Source of the DNA: Nostoc sp. NIES-4103
GTDB lineage: Bacteria > Cyanobacteriota > Cyanobacteriia > Cyanobacteriales > Nostocaceae
Direction of reading: 5' to 3'
DNA length: 64,000 nt
NCBI RefSeq assembly: GCF_002368335.1
Contig: NZ_AP018288.1
Coordinates: forward strand, 2,986,926 to 3,050,925
Shown here: in pieces, positions 43,265-52,878 of the stretch
Layout of the letters: each line of letters begins with the position of its first letter
Numbering within the stretch: position 1 is the first letter of the stretch
Made by a program: the position numbers and the translations under genes
Notes under the pieces: generated by a model
Seen by the model: the letters and a program-made list of their open reading frames with translations, nothing else
Told to the model about the DNA's origin: nothing
Database searches by the model: none

Positions 43265-46200
43265 TTGCAGAAGACTTAGGAAGATTATTTGAAATCGGCT
43301 TCAATGTTGGCATCCTTGCTTATATTCAGCAAAACCAATTGAATCACCGATTCGGAGATTTATATCAATGTGACTTACAAGCATTGCGGTTTCCACAACT
43401 ACATCGGCGTATAGTTGACCGCGCTAATATAATTAATGACAGTGATAGCAAAATTATTGCTAAGTGGAGTATATTTTTTCTCCAAAAGGGGTTTTTATCT
43501 GGCTTAAATTTCTTTAGGGAGTACCTGGAATCAACAGGTTGGAAACAGCGAAAGCTGGAAATTTTATACTACCAGTGTAACTTTTGTGATGACAACAGCC
43601 TTGGTATTCGTGTTAAGGGTGAAGAACAAGCTTTTAGAGATATCTTGTCACAATTAGGAAATATCAATATTGATATCGGTCGCTATAAGCAGCAGGGAGA
43701 GTTTCTGAGGGCTGATACTTTAATGCTGCTGCACAACGGCAAACAGTTTCGTATCCTCTCAGTGGATTTATCAGTGTTTTCGATTAAGTCAGCTGAAGAT
43801 ATTAAAGATTTAGATAATGTAGAAGTTATACGGCAATTATTGCTAAGTGAAATTAGTTATTTACGCTCAAAAAGTGTTTTTTCTGGACTTAGTATCGATA
43901 CGGGAACAGACACCACAAAACTGGGATTAACCTTTTCTGAAGGAATTGCTCGTTATTTCACAGCTTTCAAGCGGAAGGACAAAGAGAGTGTCAAATTAAT
44001 CCAAGCAGCCAGTTATGCTCATAGCTTCTATGAGTTTTTACAACAGCACTCTCTTCTCCAAGAAGCTGACCCCGTGATGTTTAACGTTATGGGTTACACT
44101 GACCGGGGCGTTAGTGCTATGTCAGTAAATCGAGAAAATTTAGATATTTTAAATACTTGTCACCGCATTTATCAGCAGCAACAAAGTGGTCAAGCGATCG
44201 CCGAAGCTCGTCAACAAGTTCTCAGAATTATCAAAAGGAAAGCAGCTGAGAGTTTTGTTGATGGTAAGACATTTATAAACTCTCTTTTAGCGGTGCCACC
44301 TGACACAACTACTTTGGTTACTCACCAGGAGCGAGTAACAGGGTTTTTCAACTCAAGCGGGGAAGTGTCACTTCCATTAATGGCTCAACTTGGACTGAGC
44401 GGTAGTCTAGACCTGCGATCGGCTCACACCGCACTAACTCAAACTGCCCTGACTAATGACAATCCTTATCTTTTCTTAACTGGCAATCCTGGTATTGGTA
44501 AAACCACAACCATTGTAGAATTTCTTAAACAGCATCTCGACGATGGCTTTTTGTTCTTCTATGTCAGTCCCAGAAAAAACGTCAACAAGGACGTAATTGA
44601 GAAGTTCAAGAGTCAACCGGGAGAATCATTGGGTGAGAGCATTACAGCAGCATCGGAGAATCGCGGACTGTTTTGCATCAATACTAATGCAGACATCATT
44701 CAAGCTAACGGTGGACGCTGTACTGTGCAGTATTTCTCCGATTTAAGAAAAGGGGACTTTACAGAACAAGCTGTTCATTTTATCGATGGTCAGGCTCTTC
44801 TTGAACGTCGCCCCTCTACTTCTCAAAGACTCCAGCGCAAAATGGAGGATTTAATTCAGGATGCTGGTGAGCAGACTAAAGGAGTTTTAGATAGCATCTG
44901 TGAGGCTCTTTACACAATTATAGACCGTCAACTTTCCAATAATATAGTGGCAACAATTTCGCTGCAATCTTTGAAAAAAACGGGGAGCGGTCAAGACACC
45001 CTCCGCCATTTTGAGAAGATATTTAAGAACGCCTACAACCAAAGTGAAGGTTCAGTTATTCCTGACCAAATGAAGAAAATCTCTCAACGCATTAAACATA
45101 TATTTATCATGGTTGATGAGATTACAGGAGACCATAGCGGTGTAGAATTTTTAAACCGCATTAGTTCTATCCTTCGCCAATATGAGCTTACTAATCCACA
45201 ATATGGCTTTAATACTAAGATTATTGTAGCTGATGCTTCTATCGTTGACCCAGATGTCATTCAACAGCATCTTTCTACTACAGTTGCAGAACCAGACAAA
45301 ATCTTTTATCGGCGAGCTTCAGAGAACGAATTACCCCTTTCAGTACAAACTTTCAAGTTTAAGGCATTAGGCGCAACTGTCATCAATTCTAACTCCTACC
45401 CTGCTAGTAGTTTAAACATTAATTACAAAGCATTTGTAGAATCTTTTAAATTTAGCAATTCAGCTTTTTTAGAGAAAAAACATAGCTTAGTCAAGCGTGT
45501 ACAAGCAGAGATTGCTGAAGATATTAATGCTTTCTTGGATAACCCAGAAGCTGGACAGATAATTGTGTATATCCAGGATAAGCAGAGATTAAAAGAACTG
45601 ACTGAATATTTGAAAAACCGCAGAGGTACATTTCAGCCATTTACAGACTACCTAGAAATACACGCCAATATTTCAGAGCAGGAAAAAGAAGAAATCCAAA
45701 AACATAAGAACAATGTGAAAGTTGTCTTTATGACCGCCTCAGCTAGTCGGGGGTTATCATTTCCTAAAACTAAGCATATTCTGGTTGATATCCCTCGCTT
45801 TGCCATTGAGCAAAACTTAATGGAAATTATTCAGGTAATTTACCGAGGTCGCGGTAGCTATGTTGAAGATGGAATTACCAAAACCTTAGATAATGAGGAG
45901 AAAGATTTAATTCTTTACTTATCAGAGCGGGCTGTATATTATGCTGATGACCCGGAGCTTTCTTTACAAGAAAGTGTGCTGAGTCTTGTGAATATTCTAT
46001 TAATTCTCAAGACATCTGTCATGACAAGAATTTCCGGGTCTGGTCAGATAGGTAAAGACCATTTTATGATGATTCCTATTGGGGGAAAGTCGGTATTTGC
46101 CGCTGGTGAAACCTTTACGGGTAAGATAGCCACTTTAATCAAAGAACTGAAGAAAGAGCATATTCGTCGTCGGAGTGACAAGCTCTTGCAAGAGGTTTAT

Positions 46201-46932
46201 ACAAGTCTAGAGCAACTGTTAGGTCGTGTAAAGATTATCTTGAGTGATTTAGACAATTCCCAGCCTGCACAAACCCTTTCTTATCTGTCAATGCGAGAGT
46301 CTTTTGCAGACCAGTTTGTGAAGTTGGTAAGTAGTGGTTTAGATCAGCTACTAAGCTTTGGTCCTGTAGAATCCAGCCACATTAGTGGCAGTATGCTAGT
46401 AGTTTCTTTAGCTAATAAAGCTATTCAAGAAAACTATGAAATGCGTCTAGAGCGAGAACTAAAACCTGACGCCAATAGTGAACTTTTAAAAAAGTTATAT
46501 TCTATTAATTATAATCCAGCCTATCCAGAAAGTTTGCGATCGGCGAGTTTTGGAGCAATTGAACTAGTCAATTTACTTGGAAAACAAGTGAGCCGGACAC
46601 AGTGGTTTGAGCAAAATAGTCAGCGTTTTGACCAGTATTATGCAATTCCACTATTTATATTTACGAGCAATGAAGCAATTAAAGACTATTTTACCAGGGG
46701 TGTAGAGGAGCCAGAGGTCGAATCATTCCGAAATATTTTAGCTGAATATATCCGTTGTATGTTTCCTGTAGACAACATTTTGCCCATTGGTTCTCAGTAC
46801 GGAGAATTTCCATTTATTGTCTTTAGAAGCTATAGTTTAGGCGAAATTAGGGACAAGTTGTTTACAGATAAGCAGATTTTGACTTCCAATGAGTTGAATA
46901 TATTAAACTTGATTCTTTCTCAAGAAGATTAA
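43261..46932 (+). CDS. Large SF2-type helicase with possible N-terminal nuclease-like domain
   Basis: A 1223-residue protein overlapping the previous gene by four bases. The helicase core is clear: Walker A GNPGIGKTTT (408-417), Walker B VDEI (618-621), a second RecA-like domain with MTASASRGLSFP (824-835) and motif VI QVIYRGRG (858-865). The about 200 residues between Walker A and B are an unusually long insertion. At 150-171, RADTLMLL and RILSVDLSVF resemble the D...(D/E)xK strand pair of restriction-type nucleases, but the expected lysine is missing, so activity is doubtful. The C-terminal about 350 residues are unassigned. It could unwind or translocate along nucleic acid for the partner encoded upstream; defence or plasmid replication/transfer are both possible. 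Confidence 0.8.
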   Translation: MIAEDLGRLFEIGFNVGILAYIQQNQLNHRFGDLYQCDLQALRFPQLHRRIVDRANIINDSDSKIIAKWSIFFLQKGFLSGLNFFREYLESTGWKQRKLEILYYQCNFCDDNSLGIRVKGEEQAFRDILSQLGNINIDIGRYKQQGEFLRADTLMLLHNGKQFRILSVDLSVFSIKSAEDIKDLDNVEVIRQLLLSEISYLRSKSVFSGLSIDTGTDTTKLGLTFSEGIARYFTAFKRKDKESVKLIQAASYAHSFYEFLQQHSLLQEADPVMFNVMGYTDRGVSAMSVNRENLDILNTCHRIYQQQQSGQAIAEARQQVLRIIKRKAAESFVDGKTFINSLLAVPPDTTTLVTHQERVTGFFNSSGEVSLPLMAQLGLSGSLDLRSAHTALTQTALTNDNPYLFLTGNPGIGKTTTIVEFLKQHLDDGFLFFYVSPRKNVNKDVIEKFKSQPGESLGESITAASENRGLFCINTNADIIQANGGRCTVQYFSDLRKGDFTEQAVHFIDGQALLERRPSTSQRLQRKMEDLIQDAGEQTKGVLDSICEALYTIIDRQLSNNIVATISLQSLKKTGSGQDTLRHFEKIFKNAYNQSEGSVIPDQMKKISQRIKHIFIMVDEITGDHSGVEFLNRISSILRQYELTNPQYGFNTKIIVADASIVDPDVIQQHLSTTVAEPDKIFYRRASENELPLSVQTFKFKALGATVINSNSYPASSLNINYKAFVESFKFSNSAFLEKKHSLVKRVQAEIAEDINAFLDNPEAGQIIVYIQDKQRLKELTEYLKNRRGTFQPFTDYLEIHANISEQEKEEIQKHKNNVKVVFMTASASRGLSFPKTKHILVDIPRFAIEQNLMEIIQVIYRGRGSYVEDGITKTLDNEEKDLILYLSERAVYYADDPELSLQESVLSLVNILLILKTSVMTRISGSGQIGKDHFMMIPIGGKSVFAAGETFTGKIATLIKELKKEHIRRRSDKLLQEVYTSLEQLLGRVKIILSDLDNSQPAQTLSYLSMRESFADQFVKLVSSGLDQLLSFGPVESSHISGSMLVVSLANKAIQENYEMRLERELKPDANSELLKKLYSINYNPAYPESLRSASFGAIELVNLLGKQVSRTQWFEQNSQRFDQYYAIPLFIFTSNEAIKDYFTRGVEEPEVESFRNILAEYIRCMFPVDNILPIGSQYGEFPFIVFRSYSLGEIRDKLFTDKQILTSNELNILNLILSQED

Positions 46933-47039
46933 GAAACAGGTGTGATACCTACTTTTGAGCTAAATTCTCAGCATGATTTCTAAGTCTTATTCTCTTAGTG
47001 ATACTCCCTAGTACTGTTTTATTGGTGGAGGCTTGCAAG

Positions 47040-47591
47040 TTAAAGCACAATTTCTTCACCTCGTTCGGTAAAGCGAACTTCTTTAATGTTCCATTGGGCG
47101 TTACTTGTTAGGGTTTTGCGGAGACTACCAAACAAAGCAAACTGTTCACAACTCGAAAGAGAAGCTAATTGCCGCTTCGACTCAGGAGATAGTCGCAAAT
47201 CAACTGTTGCTATGCCATTTTTGACATTGACACGATAACCAGACAAGCTCAAATCACCTGTATCTCGTCCTTCTATGATTTTGCCCACTGCGCCTGTTAC
47301 AGGTTTTTTTGCTGGTACCGAAACTTGTTGAGGAATCAGTTTTTGACATTGAGCGTCACTTGTGTATAGGGTGACGTTGACAGTTTTAGAAGTTGTGGAA
47401 GACGCTGACGGCTGAACATTGCTAGATTTAGCTCTTGGTTGAGCCATACTAGGCGTTTGGGTAGGGGTAGAGGCTGGTGCTGGCGTTTGGCTTTTGATAT
47501 TACCAGAATTAGGGTTAGAACTACAACTGCTGAGGCTGGCTGCGATCGCCACTGTGATCAAGGGTATAAGATATCTGTTGTTTGTATTCAT
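47040..47591 (-). CDS. GerMN-domain lipoprotein
   Basis: About 183 residues from the ATG at 47591 (MNTNNRYLIPLITVAIAASL then SSCSS); the frame is open to 47732 but this start gives a typical lipoprotein signal peptide with an SLSSC lipobox. A Pro/Ser/Thr-rich linker follows, then a GerMN domain (VTLYTSDAQCQ, GYRVNVKNGIATVDL, SLRKTLTSNAQW). GerMN domains occur in spore germination and cell-wall-related proteins and may bind peptidoglycan or partners. It should be anchored at a membrane facing the periplasm. It is convergent with the giant helicase gene. Confidence 0.8.
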   Translation of the reverse strand: MNTNNRYLIPLITVAIAASLSSCSSNPNSGNIKSQTPAPASTPTQTPSMAQPRAKSSNVQPSASSTTSKTVNVTLYTSDAQCQKLIPQQVSVPAKKPVTGAVGKIIEGRDTGDLSLSGYRVNVKNGIATVDLRLSPESKRQLASLSSCEQFALFGSLRKTLTSNAQWNIKEVRFTERGEEIVL

Positions 47592-47901
47592 AATAATATT
47601 GCTCATAGTTATGCTATGAACTTCAGTAAGGCTGGTATCATTTCCGCATAAATTAAGAAATTTTGCAGTCTCAACCGTCTGGAGTTTACTTAATGATTCT
47701 CCATAGCAGCAGGTAAAATATTTTTCAATCAAGTTTGAGTCTCAATTCCAGGGGATTGACTGCTATTTCATGCAACTTTGTCGCCAACGGCTTTCTTGTT
47801 GTGTCTGTTTTGCATTCCACATCTGTAATAAATTTTGATAATTTATACAGCTTTTAGATGTTAAATTGCATGATTAGGTTAATTATTAGAGAGAAAAGAT
47901 C
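47592..47901. other. Divergent intergenic region
   Basis: It separates the GerMN lipoprotein (-) from the 5'-nucleotidase (+) and should hold both promoters. The frame of the lipoprotein continues into it up to 47732 without evidence of use. No repeat or RNA gene recognised. Confidence 0.4.
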
Positions 47902-49371
47902 ATGTCTAATGAGCGATTTAAAAAATTTACTATCTTACACTCAAATGATATGCATGGAGACTTTCTAGCAGAGGCGACGGGGACAGTAGAAAACTATGTT
48001 ATCGGTGGAATGTCGTTGCTTTCTGGATATATAAATAAGGTGCGTCAGGAAGAGAAAAACGTACTTTTCGTAATTTCGGGTGATATGCTCCAAGGCTCTA
48101 CTATTGATACCGAATATAGAGGTATTTCCACCATAGAAGTTATGAATTATCTCGCACCCGATGTAGTGACTTTGGGTAACCATGAATTAGATTATGGTTT
48201 ACCTCACTTGCTTTTCTTGGAGAAAATGGCCAATTTTCCTATCGTCAATGCAAATTTGTATATTAAAAAGTATAACAAACGCTTGATGAATCCTTATCTG
48301 ATCCTGAATGTAGATGGATTTGATATCATGTTTATCGGGGTTGTAACTGAAGAAGCTCTGAGGACATTAAAACGTGATAGTAGTATAGGCACTTTTGTTA
48401 GTCTTGAAGATGCTGCCACAGAAATTGGTAAGATTTGTAATGCCTATAAAAATGAGGACATTGATCTAACAATTCTTCTGACACACATCGGTTTTGAACA
48501 GGATAAAAAATTAGCAGAAATGCTTAACCCAGAATGGGGTGTAGATATGATCATTGGGGGACACTCCCATACATTTTTAGAACAACCTGCCCAAGTTAAC
48601 AATATTTTAATTGCTCAAGCTGGAGTTGGCACAGACCAAATTGGCAGATTCGATATTGTAGTAGATGACGATAGTAACAGCATTGTTGAATGGAAGTGGC
48701 AACTTCTACCTGTAGATAACAATTTGGCACAACCAGATCCTAATATCGAAAATTTAATTAATTCTTTTAAAGAACAAGTAGACCGTAAGTATAATAGAAT
48801 TGTTGGACGATTAGCACGTAAACTAACTCACCCTAGCCGTTACCAAGAAACTGAATTGGGTAACTTAATTGCTGATATTTTAGCTGAACAAGATAATTTG
48901 GATGTAGTTTTTGTAGCAAGTGGTGCAATCCGTGGGTCAGAATTAGGGCCTCTAGTGACATTGAGCGATTTGAAAAAGGTTTTTCCTTACGACGATACAC
49001 TTTATAAATTTACAATCACTGGCTCACATCTTACCAAAATATTTACTCATATTATGAGACCAGAAAACAGAATACAAGGTGTAGGTGAGTATTTCCAGTT
49101 AAATAAAAGTGTAAAAGCCATTTATGATGATGCTCAACAGAAGCTTGAATCCTTAACTATTAATGGAGAACTAATACAAGAAGACCATAAATATACCATT
49201 TGCATCGATGGCTATCGTTATCAAAATTCCATACCTAATTTAGGTATAACACATGAAGAATTAGGCAATTCTAAAGTAATCTCCACATCCTGTCAGGATG
49301 TTCTAGAAGAGTACTTTAGCCATCATCAGAATCTCAACAGCTATATCGAAGGAAGATTGATATATAACTAG
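47902..49371 (+). CDS. 5'-nucleotidase/UshA-type metallophosphatase
   Basis: A 489-residue protein. ILHSNDMHGDF, VISGDMLQGS, VTLGNHELDYG and IGGHSHTFL carry the Asp/His/Asn ligands of the calcineurin-like two-metal centre, and the C-terminal half (LGNLIADILAEQ, VASGAIRGSELG, YDDTLYKFTITG) is the 5'-nucleotidase substrate-binding domain. It should hydrolyse nucleotides or related phosphoesters. No N-terminal signal peptide is visible, which is unusual since most UshA-type enzymes are exported. The start has GAGAGAAAAG as ribosome site. Confidence 0.92.
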   Translation: MSNERFKKFTILHSNDMHGDFLAEATGTVENYVIGGMSLLSGYINKVRQEEKNVLFVISGDMLQGSTIDTEYRGISTIEVMNYLAPDVVTLGNHELDYGLPHLLFLEKMANFPIVNANLYIKKYNKRLMNPYLILNVDGFDIMFIGVVTEEALRTLKRDSSIGTFVSLEDAATEIGKICNAYKNEDIDLTILLTHIGFEQDKKLAEMLNPEWGVDMIIGGHSHTFLEQPAQVNNILIAQAGVGTDQIGRFDIVVDDDSNSIVEWKWQLLPVDNNLAQPDPNIENLINSFKEQVDRKYNRIVGRLARKLTHPSRYQETELGNLIADILAEQDNLDVVFVASGAIRGSELGPLVTLSDLKKVFPYDDTLYKFTITGSHLTKIFTHIMRPENRIQGVGEYFQLNKSVKAIYDDAQQKLESLTINGELIQEDHKYTICIDGYRYQNSIPNLGITHEELGNSKVISTSCQDVLEEYFSHHQNLNSYIEGRLIYN

Positions 49372-49816
49372 TAGGTTTTGAGGTCTATAGGAGTCTCTAA
49401 GAGTTAATTTGTCAACTCGCTGAAAATCTTTCGTAATCAAGCTTTGATCAATCGAACGCCTGGATTACCTAGAGATTGTAAGTCATACTGGGTAAGGGTC
49501 AGGGCAAACGCATCTAAAGTACTCTAGATCATGACCAGCCCGCAACGGGCGCGGGGTGTGGGGAAGAAAAAAGCCCCGAATTTTAGGTACAGAGCAACTA
49601 CTTTTAAGTATGGAAAAAGAAAAAAGATGTATTTTGAGACACGTAGTGTGAAAAATACAGCGTCCTTGCTTGAAACCCCTGATTTTAATTATGGGGTTCC
49701 CACTCAGCCTACCCCCTACCCCCTACACCCCCTTCATCAAAATTGCGAACCAACGAAAAAATCACTATTTCTCGTTGAATTAGTTTTCCAAACCTCAAAG
49801 TGAGCGCCTAAACTTT

Positions 49817-49882
49817 TGTCAATAAGCATAGCTTAATGCGATTATTTCTCAGCCTATTGAGAATACTCTAGCCTTATTGACA
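49817..49882. repeat. Compact inverted-repeat element
   Basis: TGTCAATAAG and CTTATTGACA form perfect 10-base ends; inside, TCTCA and TGAGA form a second small stem. It could be a minimal MITE or the DNA of a small structured RNA. A copy of ATGCGTTCGCCCT follows at once. Confidence 0.45.
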
Positions 49883-50452
49883 TGATGCGTTCGCCCTAGG
49901 GGTAAGTGAGAATATTCTGAACCAGCCTCCAAATAAAATTCCAACGCACCAGCCACAACAGTACCAGAGAACTTGTAGCCAATGGATATAAAACGTATTG
50001 ATGATCACAAAAATTTTATGATCACTCTTTTGTTTGAGAAAAACACTTTTTAATTTACTGAAATTATCTTTTACATTATTGTCGCCAAAAGCTTAAAAGC
50101 TAAAGAAAAAACAAATACTTCATTCCTTTGACTTTATCCGAATCCCAGCTTATGCAAGAAATTTAATGTGGTGGCATCGCTGGAATTTATGCCTGTAACT
50201 CCTTAAGCTATTGAGTTGTACGTATTTTCGTCTACCCTTGTCTCTGTGGTTTCATACCGTTGTCTTAACTGTCTTAACTGTCTTAACTGTCTTTTCAAAG
50301 AATTGCTTAACTGTCCTTGTTTTTTTAGTAAAAATATGCGAGTTTAGTCACATGTCATGAAAAACTGACTACGTAGAAAACTACTTTTTCAGTTTTCTTC
50401 TTGATATTGAGAATTTCTTCTTCAGAAGAAAAAATACAACAAATTGTCAATC

Positions 50453-50541
50453 GATAGAGTATATAGATACCGTACTCGTCCTGTCGTGTATCTCTCCTTT
50501 CTTCTTGGGAAGGGACAGATTACGCACGAGTGTACTCTATC
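50453..50541 (+). promoter_or_regulatory. Foldable leader upstream of the repeat protein gene
   Basis: GATAGAGTA (50453) pairs with TACTCTATC (50533) and ACTCGT (50474) with ACGAGT (50526), enclosing a T/C-rich then G-rich middle (CTCTCCTTTCTTCTTGGGAA). If transcribed this would form a long stem ending about 50 bases before the ATG. It may control translation or stability; no known riboswitch family was recognised. Confidence 0.35.
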
Positions 50542-50588
50542 TAGATCAGGAACGGTAGATTGATTTTTTCAGAGAGGCACTAGACAAA

Positions 50589-52436
50589 ATGTCGCAACAA
50601 TTCAGTGAAATTCTTTTGACTAATCCAGCTAACAACGTAACCATACGCCTGGTTGGTGAAAAGGGCAATCTACTGGCAGGTGGCAATGATTCTGAAGGTG
50701 ACATCGCCCTGCTCAATAAAGCAGGTCAAGAAACTGTTCACATTGATGGTGGTAACGGCAACATCACCTTGGGTGGCAATGGTTCTCAAGGTGATGTCAC
50801 TCTGCTCAATACCGCAGGTCAAGGCACTGTTCACGTAGATGGTGGTAACGGCAACATCACCTTGGGTGGCAATGGTTCTCAAGGTGATGTCACTCTGCTC
50901 AACACCGCAGGTCAAGGCACTGTTCACGTAGATGGTGGTAACGGCAACATCACCTTGGGTGGCAATGGTTCTCAAGGTGATGTCACTCTGCTCAATACCG
51001 CAGGTCAAGGCACTGTTCACGTAGATGGTGGTAACGGCAACATCACCTTGGGTGGCAATGGTTCTGAGGGTGACGCCACTCTGCTCAATACTGAAGGTAA
51101 ACAGACTGTTCACATCGATGGTGGTAGCGGCAATATCACTTTAGGTGGCAACGGTTCTCAAGGTGATGTAACTCTGCTCAATACCGAAGGACAAGGCACT
51201 GTTCACGTAGATGGTGGTAACGGCAATATCACTTTAGGTGGCAATGGTTCTCAAGGTGATGTAACTCTGCTCAATACCGAAGGACAAGGCACTGTTCACG
51301 TAGATGGTGGTAACGGCAACATCACCTTGGGTGGCAATGGTTCTCAAGGTGACGCCACTCTACTCAACACCAAAGGTAAACAAACCGTTCACATCGATGG
51401 TGGTAGCGGCAATATCACCCTAGGTGGCAATGGTTTTGAAGGTGATGCCACCCTCCTCAACACCAAAGGTAAACAAACCGTTCACATTGATGGTGGTAGC
51501 GGCAATATCACCCTAGGTGGCAATGGCTCTGAAGGGGACATCACCCTGCTCAATCCGGTAGGACAAGGCACGGTTCACGTAGATGGTGGTAATGGCAATA
51601 TCACCTTGGGTGGCAACGGTTCTGAAGGTGATGTGACTCTTCTCAATACCGAAGGACAAGGCACTGTTCACATTGATGGTGGTAACGGCAATATCACCTT
51701 GGGTGGCAATGGTTCTCAAGGTGATGTGACTCTGCTCAATACCGAAGGTCAAGGCACTGTTCACCTAGATGGTGGTAACGGCAATATTGTTTTGGGTGGC
51801 AATGGTTCTCAAGGTGACGTTACCCTCCTCAATACCGAAGGTAAGCAGACTATTCACATTGATGGTGGTAACGGCAATATTGTTTTGGGTGGCAATGGTT
51901 CTCAAGGTGATGTGACTCTGCTCAATAGAGCAGGTCTAGGTACTGTTCACGTTGACGGTGGTAACGGCAATATTACCTTGGGTGGCAATGGCTCTGAAGG
52001 TGACATCACCCTACTAGATAGAGCAGGTAAACAGACTCTTCACATTGATGGTGGTAACGCGAATATCACCTTGGGTGGCGAAGGTCACAATGGCGACATC
52101 CGTCTTCTCAACAGTGCTGGTAAAGTCCTGGTTCACATTGATGGTAGGACAGGCGAAATACTTGTCGGAGGTGCAGCACTCCAGCCAGCGGACTTCGTTT
52201 TTGCACCCAATTATGACTTGCCAAGTCTCAATGATGTGCATACATTCATCCGTCAGAATGGTCATCTTCCCGGCATCCAATCCGGCGAAGAGATGAAGAA
52301 CAGCGGCGTTAACCTCGCTGGGTTTGCGATGAACCTGTTGCAAAAGTTGGAAGAGTTAACCCTCCATCTCATACAACAAGACAACACCATCCGTGAACAG
52401 CAAAAACGCATTGAACAATTGGAAAATCGCCAGTAA
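50589..52436 (+). CDS. Surface/fibre-like protein with sixteen 31-residue repeats
   Basis: A 615-residue protein. A 30-residue N-terminal part is followed by sixteen repeats of 31 residues (residues 31-526) of the form GGNGSQGDVTLLNTAGQGTV then HVDGGNGNITL. The Gly/Asn-rich alternation of hydrophobic residues suggests a beta-helix or trimeric fibre. The C-terminus (YDLPSLNDVHTFIRQNGHLP, then NLAGFAMNLLQKLEELTLHL and a coiled coil) is the end module seen on phage tail fibre-like and bacterial surface proteins, possibly a trimerisation chaperone. No signal peptide is visible, so export must use another route or the protein is intracellular. Long leader with a fold upstream. Confidence 0.8.
   Translation: MSQQFSEILLTNPANNVTIRLVGEKGNLLAGGNDSEGDIALLNKAGQETVHIDGGNGNITLGGNGSQGDVTLLNTAGQGTVHVDGGNGNITLGGNGSQGDVTLLNTAGQGTVHVDGGNGNITLGGNGSQGDVTLLNTAGQGTVHVDGGNGNITLGGNGSEGDATLLNTEGKQTVHIDGGSGNITLGGNGSQGDVTLLNTEGQGTVHVDGGNGNITLGGNGSQGDVTLLNTEGQGTVHVDGGNGNITLGGNGSQGDATLLNTKGKQTVHIDGGSGNITLGGNGFEGDATLLNTKGKQTVHIDGGSGNITLGGNGSEGDITLLNPVGQGTVHVDGGNGNITLGGNGSEGDVTLLNTEGQGTVHIDGGNGNITLGGNGSQGDVTLLNTEGQGTVHLDGGNGNIVLGGNGSQGDVTLLNTEGKQTIHIDGGNGNIVLGGNGSQGDVTLLNRAGLGTVHVDGGNGNITLGGNGSEGDITLLDRAGKQTLHIDGGNANITLGGEGHNGDIRLLNSAGKVLVHIDGRTGEILVGGAALQPADFVFAPNYDLPSLNDVHTFIRQNGHLPGIQSGEEMKNSGVNLAGFAMNLLQKLEELTLHLIQQDNTIREQQKRIEQLENRQ
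50679..52166 (+). repeat. 93-base tandem repeat array within the fibre gene
   Basis: Sixteen in-frame units of 93 bases. Units 2-4 are nearly identical at DNA level while outer units differ, and two unit types alternate (GQGTVHV and GKQTVHI), showing repeated duplication and local homogenisation. The array creates a long false frame on the opposite strand. Confidence 0.9.
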
Positions 52437-52878
52437 AAGGAATTGGTAGCGGGAATAAACGAATAACTACGTTTTTAACCCTCCCCAACTCTCACGCCAC
52501 TTAGGCGCGTCTGTCGGCGAACCGGAATTATTAGATCAGAAATTTGATTTGTAGCCCAACTTATTTTAAGAAGGGCTACAAATTGTTGTTACGCACAAGC
52601 GATATCTATAACAACAGCTAGGCTTTGCTGAATTTGAGTATGAATTGAGTTTTTCACTAAAACTAAAGAACGCACGGTATTTTTGAAACCCTTGCTGGAT
52701 AAGGATATTGACGAAAAAATAGGCTAAATTTAAAAACGCCAAAACCCTTGCTATTAAAGGATTCTTATACTTTAGATGCGTTTGCCCTGTTGATTTGAGA
52801 TACAATTACTGTTATTTGCTAATATTTATGTTGTGGGTCTTGTTAAAGTACTGAAACAACAACTATCAGCAAAAGTAT
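52437..52878. other. Intergenic stretch with hairpin and element debris
   Basis: After the fibre gene come a hairpin (52548-52582) and then two related segments (AAACCCTTGCTGGATAAGGA near 52686 and AAACCCTTGCTATTAAAGGA near 52742) that look like broken repeat or IS ends. A minus-strand frame at 52566-52805 runs through these and is not supported. Confidence 0.45.
52548..52582 (+). terminator. Hairpin downstream of the fibre gene
   Basis: TTTGTAGCCC and GGGCTACAAA form a perfect 10-bp stem around a 15-base loop, about 110 bases behind the fibre gene stop. TTGTTGTT follows instead of a clean T-run, so it may be a weak terminator or the core of a small repeat. Confidence 0.45.

Larger units (their letters stand above)
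49372..50588. other. 1.2-kb gene-poor region upstream of the repeat protein
   Basis: A frame at 49531-49803 has biased composition (Lys/Arg- and Pro-rich) and runs through CCCCCTAC-type repeats, so I do not accept it. The region also contains the inverted-repeat element at 49817-49882, four copies of the 9-mer TGTCTTAAC near 50264-50295, and a foldable leader (50453-50541) just before the gene at 50589. Confidence 0.5.

Noticed and set aside
49531..49803. Possible 90-residue gene
   Set aside because: Biased Lys/Arg/Pro composition, runs through CCCCCTAC repeats, no ribosome site or recognisable domain.
50670..51764. Long minus-strand frames inside the fibre gene
   Set aside because: They are a by-product of the 93-base repeat (length divisible by three) and have no start signals.
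52566..52805. Minus-strand 79-residue frame between fibre and recombinase genes
   Set aside because: Runs through two related repeat segments and a hairpin; no start signal.
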